Part shown: positions 14,000-25,400 of the stretch, piece after piece
Layout of the letters: every line of letters begins with the position of its first letter
How positions within the stretch are numbered: the stretch's first letter is position 1
NCBI RefSeq assembly: GCF_001347015.1
Contig: NZ_CFGI01000001.1
Span: forward strand, 1-64,000
Reading direction: 5' to 3'
Length of the DNA: 64,000 bases
Source: Streptococcus pneumoniae
Lineage (GTDB): Bacteria > Bacillota > Bacilli > Lactobacillales > Streptococcaceae
Position numbers and translations under genes: made by a program
Notes under the pieces: model-generated
What the model saw: the letters and a program-made list of their open reading frames with translations, nothing else
What the model was told of the DNA's origin: nothing
Databases searched by the model: none

Positions 14000-15506
14000 A
14001 TGGAAGAATTATTGAAAATTATTCAACAACAGAGTGCTACAATTGATAGTCTCACCAATGGACTTGCCCTTCTTCGTGAACAAGTGGCTTATCTGACTCA
14101 AAAGCTCTATGGAAAATCCTCTGAGAAAAGTGTTTGCCCCTCTGGACAACTCAACCTTTTTGAGGAAGAGTCTCCATCTGAGGAAGATGGAGATGTTCCC
14201 AGTTGAAACAGAGGAAATTACCTACAAACGTAAGAAATCTAAAGGGAAACGCCAAGCTCTTCTTGCCCAATTTGATTCAGAAGAAGTTCATCATCAACTA
14301 GAAGAGAGCATTTGCCCTGATTGTCAGGGAGAGCTAAAAGAGATTGGAGCGACCCTTCAACGACAAGAATTAGTCTTTATTCCTGCGCAATTAAAACGAA
14401 TAGATCATATCCAACACGCTTATAAGTGCCAAGCATGCAGTGAGAAAAATCCGAGTGATAAAATTGTGAAAGCTCCTATTCCTAAAGCCCCTTTGGCGCA
14501 TAGCCTTGGCTCAGCTTCTATTATCGCTCACACCATCCATCAGAAGTTTAATCTGAAGGTACCCAATTATCGCCAAGAAGAAGATTGGGCTAGGATGGGT
14601 TTACCAATCACACGTAAGGAAATCTCTAATTGGCATATTAAGGCGAGTCAATACTATTTAGAGTCCCTTTATAACCTTTTACGAGAAAAGTTGTTAGAAC
14701 AACCTCTTCTTCATGCGGATGAAACCTCTTATCGGGTCTTAGAAAGTGATAGTCAGCTGACTTACTATTGGACTTTTTTGTCTGGGAAAGCTGAGAAGCA
14801 AGGGATCACGCTTTACCACCATGATCAGCGTCGGAGTGGTTTAGTAGTGCAAGAATTCCTAGGAGATTATTCTGGATATGTGCATTGTGATATGTGGTCT
14901 GCTTATCGTCAACTGGAAGAAGCTAAACTTGTTGGTTGTTGGGCGCATGTGAGAAGGAAGTTTTTTGAAGCTACCCCCAAGCAAGCAGATAAATCATCGT
15001 TAGGTGCCAAAGGTTTAGCTTATTGTGATCAGTTATTTTCTTTGGAGAGAGACTGGGAAGACTTGTCAGCTGATGAACGCCTACAGAGACGTCAAGAAGA
15101 GCTCCATCCCTTAATGAAAGACTTCTTTGCTTGGTGTCGGCGTCAGTCAGTTTTACCTGGTTCAAAACTAGGGAGGGCAATTGAATACAGTCTCAAATAT
15201 GAAGAAACCTTTAAGACAATTTTGAAAGACGGGCATCTCGTCCTTTCCAATAATCTAGCTGAACGCGCCATTAAATCATTGGTTATGGGACGAAAAAATT
15301 GGTTGTTTTCTCAAAGTTTTGAAGGAGCTAAAGCAACGGCTATTATTATGAGTTTGTTGGAAACAGCTAAACGTCATCAATTAAATAGCGAGAAATATCT
15401 ATCCTATCTTCTAGAATCTCTTCCAAATGAGGAGACTCTCGTTAACAAAGAGGTTTTAGAGGCTTATTTACCATGGAATAAAGTTGTACAAGAAAAGTGC
15501 AAATAA
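14000..15506 (+). pseudogene. tnpC: IS66 transposase TnpC, broken by a one-base frameshift
   Basis: The N-terminal frame (from ATG 14000, behind AGGAGGG) has the leucine-zipper region (QQQSATIDSLTNGLALLREQ) and stops after 68 codons. The remaining 440 residues continue in the next frame: a zinc-finger CPDCQGEL..CQACSEK and the DDE domain with LLHADETSYRV, YVHCDMWSAYRQL and NNLAERAIKSL. Removing one C from CCC at 14198-14200 restores GDVPVETEE across the joint. Either a real inactivating insertion or a sequencing error explains it. I see no slippery heptamer that would suggest programmed frameshifting. Confidence 0.82.
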
Positions 15507-15584
15507 GAAATCTCCAGATTAGGAACTATCCGTGAGTTCTCTAGTCTGGATATTTTTCAATATACTTCGTTATCGGGCGGTTAC

Positions 15585-15613
15585 CTTCAACCCACTACAG
15601 TTGACAAAGATCC
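15585..15613. repeat. Relic of an ISL3-family terminal repeat
   Basis: CTTCAACCCACTACAGTTGACAAAGATCC directly abuts the IS66 right end. The right end of the intact ISL3 element at 42209-42238 has the same sequence except for its last bases (AAAGAGCC). So the IS66 end lies at the inner edge of a deleted ISL3 copy of which only the terminal repeat remains. Confidence 0.7.
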
Positions 15614-15642
15614 AAAAAAAGAAGATGACGAATCATCTTCTT
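15613..15642 (-). terminator. Terminator of the G5-repeat surface protein gene
   Basis: On the minus strand AGAAGATGA-TTCG-TCATCTTCT with a UUCG-type tetraloop is followed by a run of seven T. It lies 16 bases after the stop codon. Confidence 0.8.
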
Positions 15643-15657
15643 AAAAACTATGAGTTT

Positions 15658-18600
15658 TTAGTCTTCTTTTTTCTTGCGAGCAAGAAGTCCAAATCCACTA
15701 AGGGCTCCAAGAAGTCCAAGTGCTGCAAGGTTAGCATTCGCTTCTGTACCTGTGTTTGGCAACTCTGCTTTATCAGATGTTTTCGTAGATGTTGCACTAT
15801 CTACTGTCTTTTCTGATGTAGCTGTAGCCACTGCTTCACCTTTTTGTTCTGAAACTTTAGATGGTGCTGGGCTTGCAGCTTGTTCTGGGCTTGGAGTTTG
15901 GTCTTTTGGAGCAGGAGTTTGAGCTTGCTTGGTTCTAAACACATGAACTGTCAAGTTATCTCCCTCACGGTGACTCTCAACAAATTCATAGCCTGGAACT
16001 TCACCTGCTTCTTGCTTATCAACTGATGGCACTTTCAAGTCTTTTCCGTTTTCATCGCGCCATACTGTACGAACCGCTGGAGTTTCAGCTTTGTTTGGTT
16101 TTTCTGGCATTGAAGTTGATGGCGAACTTGATGGAGTCATTGGATGACTAGTTGAGCTTTCTGGTGTGCTTGGTGTTCCATTCGCTACTTTCTCAAATGT
16201 ATGCGTCAAAATACCTTCTTCTAAACGACTAGATAGCCACTTGTAGCCTGCAATTTCGCCAGCAAGTTCTTTCTTACCAACTACTGGTTTCTTAAGCTCA
16301 GTTCCTGCTGTATCTACCCACAGCGTTACTGGATGCTCTGGGTTTGCTTCTTCGATTGATAAAGCAGCGTATACAAACGGAGTATAATCACTCGTTTTAT
16401 GTTTGGCTCGAGCTTGGACTTTTTCTTTATTGACAACTGATTCTCGTGGGATGGTTACAGTACCTGTTTTCTTGTCTAATGTAACATGTTCAGGTTGTTT
16501 GTCTAAAGTCCATTCGCCAGTAGGTTGCTTGGTAAGAGTTAGAACTTCATTACCAGAACCATCACTCTTAGGATAGGTGATTTTGACTGTATCCGCATCT
16601 TTCTTAGGTGCTTTGACTTCAATACTTGCTTTATTCGCTTCTTCCACAATAGCGATAGTCGGCGGAGCTACCTTAAGATTTGGTTGGTCTTCAGGATCAG
16701 ATGGCTGTCCTGGTTGAGCTGGTGCTTCCTCAGGAGCGGTTGGTTGTCCTGGTTGACTTGGAGTTCCTTCTTTTGGTCCTCTCTTAACCATTCTTTTTAC
16801 CATTTCTTTGGTAATTTGAGTTGTAGTCTTTTCAGTAATATCACCTGTTTTTCCATCTACAGTATAAGTAGTCGTTGTTGTTTTTTCACCTGGTTGACCT
16901 GGTGTTACTTCTTTTTCTGTTCCTGGTTCAAGAGTTGGGTCATCTTCATACTCTGTGACAACTGGGATTTCTTCTGTTACTACTTTATCCTTGGCTGGGA
17001 CTTTGATGACAGTTTCTGTTGGTTCTACCACAACTGGATCACCTACTTTTTCTGTGATCTTACCCGTTTTTGGATCCACTTCATAGGTTGTAGTCGTTGT
17101 AGATGTACCTGGTTTCCCTGGAACTTCTTGGTTTGGTTGTCCTTTTTCGCGCTCTGGATCTTTTTCGTATCTCTTAGGAGATGGGACAGGAGTTACATCT
17201 ACTTTTGGTTGAGTTCCACGTTTAACAACACGTGTCACTGGGTCTGTTGTTTGTAAAGTTGGCTCATTTGGTGTTACGACACCTGTGTCAGGATTCATCG
17301 TATACGTTGTCTTTTTGACTGTTTCACCATTGACACCTGCTTTTGTTTCTCGTTCTTCTCCATTTGGAATAGAGTCATCACGTTCATAAGTAGTTTCAAA
17401 TGGGATCGGTGTTTTCTCAACTTTTGGTTTTACTCCAACACGAACAACTTTTTGAACCATCTCTGTTTTTTGAACAGTTGGTTGATTTTCAGTAGTTGTT
17501 CCATCTTGTTCATTTAAAGTATAAGTTGTAGTTGTTACAATTTTTCCTTCTGAACCTGGATTGTCAATAACCGTTTTTCCATAGTCTAGGTCTGGGTCTT
17601 GGATATACTTAGTCGTAATGTCAATAATCTTTGTTGTTTCTACAGGTTTGATACCAACTTTCACTACTTTTTGCTCCATTGGTGTATCATTTTCTGTTAC
17701 AACAGGAGTATGTGTCTCACCTGTGTTTGGATTAACACTATAAGTCGTAGTCCTTGTATGAACCCCTTTCGAACCCGGAGTTACCACGTCTTGTTCATCA
17801 CGAGTTTTAGTTTCATCAGGAATATAACGAGTTGTAATTTCAGTCTCAACAACTTTTTTCTCAACATTCCCGACTCCTATAACTGTTGGAGTTGGAGATT
17901 CTTCGCCATCATCACCCGGAACTTCTCTAACTTGATCTGTATTAGGAATCCATTGATAGGTAATTACTTGAATCTTTTTCCCTGGAGTTCCTTGAGTTTT
18001 CGTTCTCTTTTCATCTTTCTTCAAGTCTGGATTCGCTTCATAAGTAATCGGTGATGGAATTGGTGTTTCTACTTCTTTTGGTTTAGTACCAACGCGAACC
18101 ACTCTAGGAGTCATTTCCTTCGTTGTCTTTTCTGTGGTCTGAGGATTGCTTAAACTTCCATCCGTCTCAGACACATCATAAACAGTCGTAGTTTCCTTTT
18201 CTCCCGGAGCACCCTCAACATCTACAACTGTCTTACCACCTTCCAAGGTAGGATCTTCTTTATAAATAACCGTCATTGGAATTTCTTGTGTAGTTACTTG
18301 TTTATTCCCAACTTTGATAATGGTATCTACCTTGTCTACACTCTCTGTAATCGTTTCGTGTGGTGTCACCTGACCTGTATGCTCATCTAAATCATAGGTT
18401 GTCTTTTTGGTAACGGAACCATTATGACCATTAACAGATGTTACTTGCGTATTATAAGGAGTATCAGGATCTCCTTCATAACGAGTTGTTTTAGGAGTTG
18501 TTTCTACTTCTACTTTCGGTTTTGTTCCGACTACATAAACATCATCGTCTTTATCGGCTGTATCTCCTTCGTTAACATGGATACGATAATACTTAGATAA

Positions 18601-19314
18601 GACAACTGTTCCATCTTCATTGATGACATTATCTTCTGAGTTCTCATTAACTGTGATTGGTTTATTGGACTCAACAATAGTATCTTGGTCATCAATCATA
18701 CCGTCAGCTCGATCAGGTTTCCCATCGTTATTACTGTCATATGTCTCAGTAATATGCGTTACCCCTGCATCAACACGATGAGGGTATCTTGTATCGACAT
18801 CACTTACTTTAGGCTCAACAAAGGTTGTACCATCAATTGGGTTACCTGCATGCTCATTTATAGCATCAGCATCAGCTCTTTTATATTTGTCATCAATCTG
18901 ATCATCTTCATCTTTATCATACAAGTTTTTAAACAACGAATCCATAGGATAATCAGTGAAATGATCTTTTATCTTATCTTCTTCCAGATTTTCACTTGGT
19001 TCAGCCTTTAAAATAAAACTTCTACCGTCATGACCTGGGTGTTTTAAGACAGGGTCATGACTTTCTACTGTATCGTCTCGCTCATATCTCTTTCCTTTAG
19101 GGACTCGGACTTCATACCCATCATTGGAAGAAGCAAAATCTGTAATTTTCACTGGTTTCCCATCTGCACCAGTCACTGAAGCATAAACTGTCAGATTTGG
19201 TGCCATTATTGCAGCACCACCTAGGGTAATGACAGTAGCCACTACGCAGGAACCGAAATATTTTCCGATTTTACGTAAAGCGTATTTTTTATTCTTAGTT
19301 GATTGTCTTGACAT
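15658..19314 (-). CDS. LPXTG-anchored surface protein with eight G5 repeats
   Basis: The 1218-residue protein has a YSIRK-like export signal (YALRKIGKYFGSCVVATVITLG, cleavage after TVYA), a unique acidic N-terminal domain (about 45-290) and eight tandem G5-type repeats of about 73 residues (about 290-870), each opening VGxKP and carrying a YxxD..G...TTTY core. Then come a proline-rich linker, an Ig-like domain (about 900-1000), two Trp/GY modules (LWVDTAGTELKKP.. and VWRDENGKDLKVP..), and the LPNTG sortase signal with a KKKED tail. I start at ATG 19314 because GAGGA lies five bases upstream; a longer TTG start has no ribosome site. G5 domains bind carbohydrates or zinc and form rods. The target here is unknown. 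It shares its C-terminal layout with the giant neighbour. Confidence 0.85.
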   Translation of the reverse strand: MSRQSTKNKKYALRKIGKYFGSCVVATVITLGGAAIMAPNLTVYASVTGADGKPVKITDFASSNDGYEVRVPKGKRYERDDTVESHDPVLKHPGHDGRSFILKAEPSENLEEDKIKDHFTDYPMDSLFKNLYDKDEDDQIDDKYKRADADAINEHAGNPIDGTTFVEPKVSDVDTRYPHRVDAGVTHITETYDSNNDGKPDRADGMIDDQDTIVESNKPITVNENSEDNVINEDGTVVLSKYYRIHVNEGDTADKDDDVYVVGTKPKVEVETTPKTTRYEGDPDTPYNTQVTSVNGHNGSVTKKTTYDLDEHTGQVTPHETITESVDKVDTIIKVGNKQVTTQEIPMTVIYKEDPTLEGGKTVVDVEGAPGEKETTTVYDVSETDGSLSNPQTTEKTTKEMTPRVVRVGTKPKEVETPIPSPITYEANPDLKKDEKRTKTQGTPGKKIQVITYQWIPNTDQVREVPGDDGEESPTPTVIGVGNVEKKVVETEITTRYIPDETKTRDEQDVVTPGSKGVHTRTTTYSVNPNTGETHTPVVTENDTPMEQKVVKVGIKPVETTKIIDITTKYIQDPDLDYGKTVIDNPGSEGKIVTTTTYTLNEQDGTTTENQPTVQKTEMVQKVVRVGVKPKVEKTPIPFETTYERDDSIPNGEERETKAGVNGETVKKTTYTMNPDTGVVTPNEPTLQTTDPVTRVVKRGTQPKVDVTPVPSPKRYEKDPEREKGQPNQEVPGKPGTSTTTTTYEVDPKTGKITEKVGDPVVVEPTETVIKVPAKDKVVTEEIPVVTEYEDDPTLEPGTEKEVTPGQPGEKTTTTTYTVDGKTGDITEKTTTQITKEMVKRMVKRGPKEGTPSQPGQPTAPEEAPAQPGQPSDPEDQPNLKVAPPTIAIVEEANKASIEVKAPKKDADTVKITYPKSDGSGNEVLTLTKQPTGEWTLDKQPEHVTLDKKTGTVTIPRESVVNKEKVQARAKHKTSDYTPFVYAALSIEEANPEHPVTLWVDTAGTELKKPVVGKKELAGEIAGYKWLSSRLEEGILTHTFEKVANGTPSTPESSTSHPMTPSSSPSTSMPEKPNKAETPAVRTVWRDENGKDLKVPSVDKQEAGEVPGYEFVESHREGDNLTVHVFRTKQAQTPAPKDQTPSPEQAASPAPSKVSEQKGEAVATATSEKTVDSATSTKTSDKAELPNTGTEANANLAALGLLGALSGFGLLARKKKED

Positions 19315-19416
19315 ACTTTCCTCAATTTTATATTTATTTTCGTTTATAGGTTGTTGACTCCGAGCCAAAAGCCAGATGAAGAATCCAACTTTTGGCAGGA
19401 AGCAACGTTTTAGATA

Positions 19417-22400
19417 TTATTCGGACTCATCTTCTTTTTTCTTGAAGAATCCTAGTCCCAAACCAGCTAACAAGGTCAAGAATCCTGCCCCAGCTAAGCC
19501 AGCATTAGCTTCTGTACCTGTGTTTGGCAATTCCTCTCTCTTACCTGTCTCATCAGTCGGAACTTCTGGGTCTGGACTCACTGGAGTTTCAGGTTCAGGA
19601 GTTGGTTCTGGAATTGGCTCTGGTATTGGAGTCTCTTGATTTGGTAGTTCTGGGCTTGGTATCGGAGCACTTGGATGCTCTGGATTTGGTTGTGGGTTTG
19701 GCTCCCCAGGTCGATTTGGAATTGGTTCGTTAGGAAGAACTGGCGGTATCTTTTCAAATCTATGAATCGTAATACCATCAAGCGTTACAGTTGTAATATA
19801 TCTGTATCCCGGAATATTTCCAGCTTCATGAGTACCTGGTTGGTCTGGTTTAAGTGGATTACCATCTTTATCAAACCAGACTGTAATTTTATATTCTGGC
19901 TTGTCTACAGATGGAGAACCTGCAAAGAAAATATGTGTGACTTTATTTCCTTCCAAACGACTTTCCAACCAAACATGATTTGCAATTCGACCTTTCTCAT
20001 GGAAACCATCTTCAGTTGGTCTTAAGACATTTCCATTTACGTCAATCCATTCTGTTGTTCCTTCAAATTTAGGTACATCAAGAATATTCGGCATAACACT
20101 AACAATCTTACTTTGTTTGTATTTATGTTTTGTTTGCGTATCTACCCATGTCTTCGGTTGAACTTGTTCACTTGGAATGTAAACACGACCATTCGTCGGA
20201 TTGATAGTAACTCCAACTGGAGATTTTTCAATTTTCCACGTACCATCTTTATCTTTCTTGGTAACGATAGTTTCTTTTTCAGTACTGTTTCGTTTTGTAA
20301 ATGTAATAGATAAAGTATCGGCATCTTTATTTGGCACGTCAACTTCTACAGTATTACCGCTTGGACGTTCGACAATTCTCGGTGTCGGTGGAATAACATT
20401 GATTTGACGTAACTTCACAACAAAGACTTGAGACGGATCTTTTCCTTCTTGGTCTTTTATGGTATCAAATGTCTCTCCATCTTTCAGTGGATTGTCTACT
20501 AACTCATAGTCACCATTTGTTTCTGGATCCCCCGTTAATTTCTTCAATTCATTATTGAAGTCATTCCTTGGGATTTCCTCTCCAGTTTTACCTGTCAATG
20601 ACATTCTTGAAGCAACAAGCTCCGTTTCTTTTCCATCTTCGCCTACGACAACAAATTTGACAATAGCTCTTTGTCCATCTGGTGTATACTCGATTGGTGT
20701 ATCCAGCTTAGGATCATTTGGCGTTTCTGGAACTGGTGGCACCTTGTAACCTTTTTCTGGATGTTCAGGATCTATCGGTACTAATGGAGTTCCGTTTGGT
20801 GTCTTAGGTGTATAGCCTGGAACGTATGGAATCACTGGCACTTTCGGTACTGGTTGACCTGGTTGTGGTGGAGTGCTTGGATAATCTGGAGTTTTAGGCT
20901 TAGTTGGATCATCTGGATCATTTGGATACGGAATTGGTGTTGGTTCTTCTTTTCCTGGTACTTTTGGCACCCATGAACCGATTTTTCTGTATTCAACTAC
21001 TTCTTCTATTGAATCAGATTCTGGCCTTACCTCTTTAGAAGGTACTGACACTTTATTTGCTAAATATCCTTCTAAAACTGGTGTATCTACTTTAGGGAAC
21101 TCTTGTTTTTCATGATTCCAAGCACCTATTTCTGTTAAACCAGTTGTTACATTAGTAGTGGTGTTTCTTGAAAACTCAATCTTATCTACTTTTGTTTTGA
21201 TTTTTTCCGTATTAAGTTCCGTTCTGACTTCATTTCCATCTTGAATATCAATTTTAACGTATTTAATCGTACGTGTTACAGTTGTAGATTCCTTATCTGT
21301 CGAGATTTTTTCTCTTACTACTAATTTATAGGTCTGAGTTGGTTCTTCTTTTCCATCGTCAGACTCTGTGTCATATTTTGTAGTTGCAGTTATTGGATTT
21401 ACTGTATCTACAATGTATCCACGATTTCTCAGTGAAGTTATTTTAGCATCAACAGAATTTTTATCTGTTTCTTTAACCGCTTCTCCAGATTTTCCACTAA
21501 ATTCTAATTTTTCATTATCCAGTGGTACTTCTACCCCTGTGGTTACATTAACTACTTTAATTAAAATCTTTTGCGGATTTCCTTCATAAGTAATTGGTGT
21601 ATCCTTCTTAGGATCATTTGGCGTTTCTGGAACTGGTGGCACCTTGTAGCCTTTTTCTGGATGTTCAGGATCTATCGGTACTAATGGAGTTCCGTTTGGT
21701 GTCTTAGGTGTATAGCCTGGAACGTATGGAATCACTGGCACTTTCGGTACTGGTTGACCTGGTTGTGGCGGAGTGCTTGGATAATCTGGAGTTTTAGGCT
21801 TAGTTGGGTCATCTGGATCATTTGGATACGGAATTGGTGTTGGTTCTTCTTTTCCTGGTACTTTTGGCACCCATGAACCGATTTTTCTGTATACCACTTT
21901 TTCCTCGAATGATTCACTATCTCCTGTTACTTCACGAGATTCTACCTTGACTCTATCCGCTAGATAGCCTTCTAACACTGGAGTTTTCACTTCTCCTAGT
22001 ATTTGTTTTTCACTCCATTTTCCATTGCTAATCCGACCTGTAGCTAAGTTTATACTAATATCACGACTAAAGTTTACAGTCTGAGTATTGGTTGGTTGTG
22101 CATTCTCAACTTCTACGCCATTTTGTTCTTCAATTTTAACGTATTTAATCGTTCTTGTGACTGCTTTTGTCTCTGTATCAAGGCTTATCCGTTCTCTAAC
22201 AAGGAGATCATAGACCTGTGTCGGGTCTCCATTTTCTGGATCTTTTTGGTTATCAAAAACTTTACCTTTCAACAAGTCCTTGTTATCAACAGTGTATCCA
22301 CGTTTTTCTAACTCTTTAATTTTATCTTCTAAAGATTTAGTTGGAATAGCTTGATCCGTTTTACCATCATTGATACCTACAGTATCGTTTTCTAATGGTA

Positions 22401-25400
22401 TCTTTACTCCATCTTTCACATTGTACACTTTGACCAATGCTCGTTGCGAATCAGGGACATAACTAATTTCTGTATCTGTTCCTGGTTCTGTCGGTACTGA
22501 TGGCGGAATATAACCTTTTGTTGGGTCTCCTGGAACTTTTGGTTGCAATGGAGTTTCCCCAATTTTCGGTGTATATCCTGGTACATACGGAATCACTGGG
22601 ACATTCGGTATATTTGGATCTGTTGGATCACCTGGCTTGGTTGGATCAGTAGGATGATTTGGATATGGTAGTGGTGTTGGTGGTTCTTGACCTGGTACTT
22701 TCGGAATCCATGAACCTAATTTCCTATAGACTACCTTAAGGTCTTGATTTGCAGAGTCTGCGCTTAGATGTTCACTTGCTACTACACTTGCGCCACTTGC
22801 CTCTACCAAACCACCTTGTGTATCTTGGTTGGCTTTTAAGACATAGCCTTTAACCATCGGAGATGCTACCGCATCAAATGTAGTGTCATTATCTACAGCC
22901 ATCCATTCTCCATAAGTAATGGTTTTGGTCACAACATTGATGAACGCTGTTCTAGTAAAGGTTACTTTATCTGTCACTGCATCTGTCGTTTCTTGACCAT
23001 TAGCTGTATAGGTAACCTTAACTCCCTCTTCGTCCACATACGTAATTGTACGTGTCACTTCCTTCTTGGTATCCAACTGTTTCACTAAGTCCTCTGTCCA
23101 TCGTGGGATGGTTGGATCATTTGGTTTGTCTGGATCAACTGGGGTCGTTGGATCGATTGGTGTTCCAGGTTCGATTGGCTTATCTGGCGTTGGCGGTGTT
23201 ACTGGCACCACTTTTTCATGAACTTTCAGTGTAAAGACTTGCGTTGGGTCTCCATCATCTGGATCCTTAACATTATCAAATTTTTGATTATCTAATAAGT
23301 CTTTATTTTCTACGACATAGCCACGTTTTTCCAAGTCTGCAATCTTCTTGTTAACGTCATCTTTCGGAATATCCGCATCCGTTGAGCCATTATCAATCGC
23401 TACCGTATCGTTTGGTAATGGTATTTCTTTTCCTTCTTTAACGTTTACGACTTTAACGATAGCTCTTTGTGGATCAGCAAGATAGCTTATCTCTGTATTT
23501 GTATTCGGTTCTGTCGGTACTGCTGGTGGAATATAGCCTTTTGTTGGGTCTCCTGGTACTTTTGGTTCCAACGGTGTTTCCCCAATTTTCGGTGTATATC
23601 CTGGGATATACGGAATCACCGGAACATTTGGATCGGTTGGATTACCTGGTTTGGTTGGATCGGTTGGGTGGTTAGGATAAGGTTTTGGATTCGTATCAGT
23701 TCCTTCTGGTGGCACTACACCTTTTGGTATTTTCGGAATCCACGCGCCTAATTTCGTATAAATAACTTTTTCTACTAAATTATTTGAAGTTTCAGAAACT
23801 GTTACACTAGCTACGGATAGCTTATCTGCTACATATCCATCTAGTTTTTCTGTTGTTACTTCTGCAAGCTGATTATCTGTACTTGTCCAGTCTGTATACT
23901 CTACAACTGTTCCAGTTGCTACGTTTACTTTTACAGTGCGTTTAAAGTGTGCTGTTTGAGTTACGGTTGGTTTAGCATTTAGAATTTCTTCTCCATTTGG
24001 AGTGTCTTTCTTAACATATGTAATCGTACGTGTAACATCTTTCTTAAGTGACAGTTGGTTCACTAACTCTTCTGTCCATCTTGGAATACTTGGATCATTA
24101 GGATCATCTGGAGTATCTGGATCAATTGGTGTATTTGGAGTTGGTGGTTCTGTTACTTCTACCACTTTTTCATGTACTTTTAGCGTGAATACTTGGGAAG
24201 GGTCTTTCCCTTCTTCGTCTTTTTGCTTATCAAAGCTTGACTTGGTAATCTCAGCGACTACCTCATCCTTATTATCCACAATAAAGCCACGTTTTTCCAA
24301 GTCCGCAATCTTAGCAAGGACTTTCTCCGTTGAAATCTTTTCTGCAGTTTTACCTTCCAGATTGACATCTTCTGCCGGTAAGCGCACTTCCACTCCAGTC
24401 GTGGTATTGACGACTTTGACCAATGCTTTTTGCGAATCTGGTTCATAGGTGACAGTTGTATTAGACTTAGGATCTGTCGGTTTTGGTGGTGTGTAACCTT
24501 GCGTTGGGTCTCCTGGCACTTTTGGTTCTAACGGAGTTTCTCCAATTTTCGGTGTATATCCTGGCACATACGGAATGACTCCCGGTGTCGGATCACCAGG
24601 TTTAGTTGGATCGGTTGGATGGTTTGGATAAGGGATTGGGTCAATTGGAGTTTCTCCTGATGGGAGATTTGGTACCCAAGTCCCAATCTTAGTATAAACA
24701 ACTTCTTCTTGAATATCTTCACTTGTAGCTGTTACTGTACGTTCTCCAACTTCCGCTCTATCAGCTATATAGCCTGTTAGGACTGGCGATGCAACTTTGT
24801 TTAAAGTTTGTGCTTCACTCCATTCACCATAGGTCGTCTCCCCTGTAACAAGGTTGAACTTGACCTCACGGTTAAAGGTCGCCGTATTTGTCACTGTTGC
24901 ATGTGCTTCTGTTGAAACTTCTACACCATCTACAAGGTCTTTTTTCACGTATTTGATCGTACGTGTTACAGTTTTACTGTCAGTGTCTATGCTGATCGGT
25001 TCTTTAATAACTATCTTATAAGTCTGAGATGGATCTCCCGTAGTGGCATCGTCCACTCTATCATACTTGCTAGTTGCCGTGATAGGATTAGCGCTCTCCA
25101 CAGTATAACCACGTTGTCTCAAGGCTTGTATCTTGTTATCAACTTTCGTTTTATTGTCAGCCCCAACCACTTGGTCAGATACGCCACTAAATTCCAGTTT
25201 TTCTTTTGGCAATTCCACTTCTTTCCCTGTCGTGATATTGACAACCTTGATCAGGATTTTTTGTGGATTTGGCACATACTCTATCTCTTTATTCTTCTTA
25301 GGATCACTAGGTATTTCTGGCACCTTGTATCCTTTTTTAGGATCATTTGGATCCAATGGCTCTAGTGGTTTTAAAGGATTGGTATCTGGATTTTCAGGTT

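Larger units (their letters stand above)
13344..15584 (+). mobile_element. IS66-family insertion sequence, frameshifted
   Basis: Three reading frames in IS66 order (tnpA, tnpB, tnpC) lie between imperfect terminal inverted repeats. The left end starts GTAAGCGCGTCATAAC (13344) and the right end, inverted, starts GTAACCGCCCGATAAC (15584 leftward); 17 of the first 23 bases match. No 8-bp target duplication is visible (TTACCAAG left, CTTCAACC right), so the flanks have probably been rearranged. tnpC carries a one-base frameshift, so the copy is probably inactive. Confidence 0.82.

Noticed and set aside
15674-19011. Several long plus-strand frames opposite the surface-protein genes
   Set aside because: They are shadows of the biased, repetitive codon use of the LPXTG genes and have no ribosome sites or family features.
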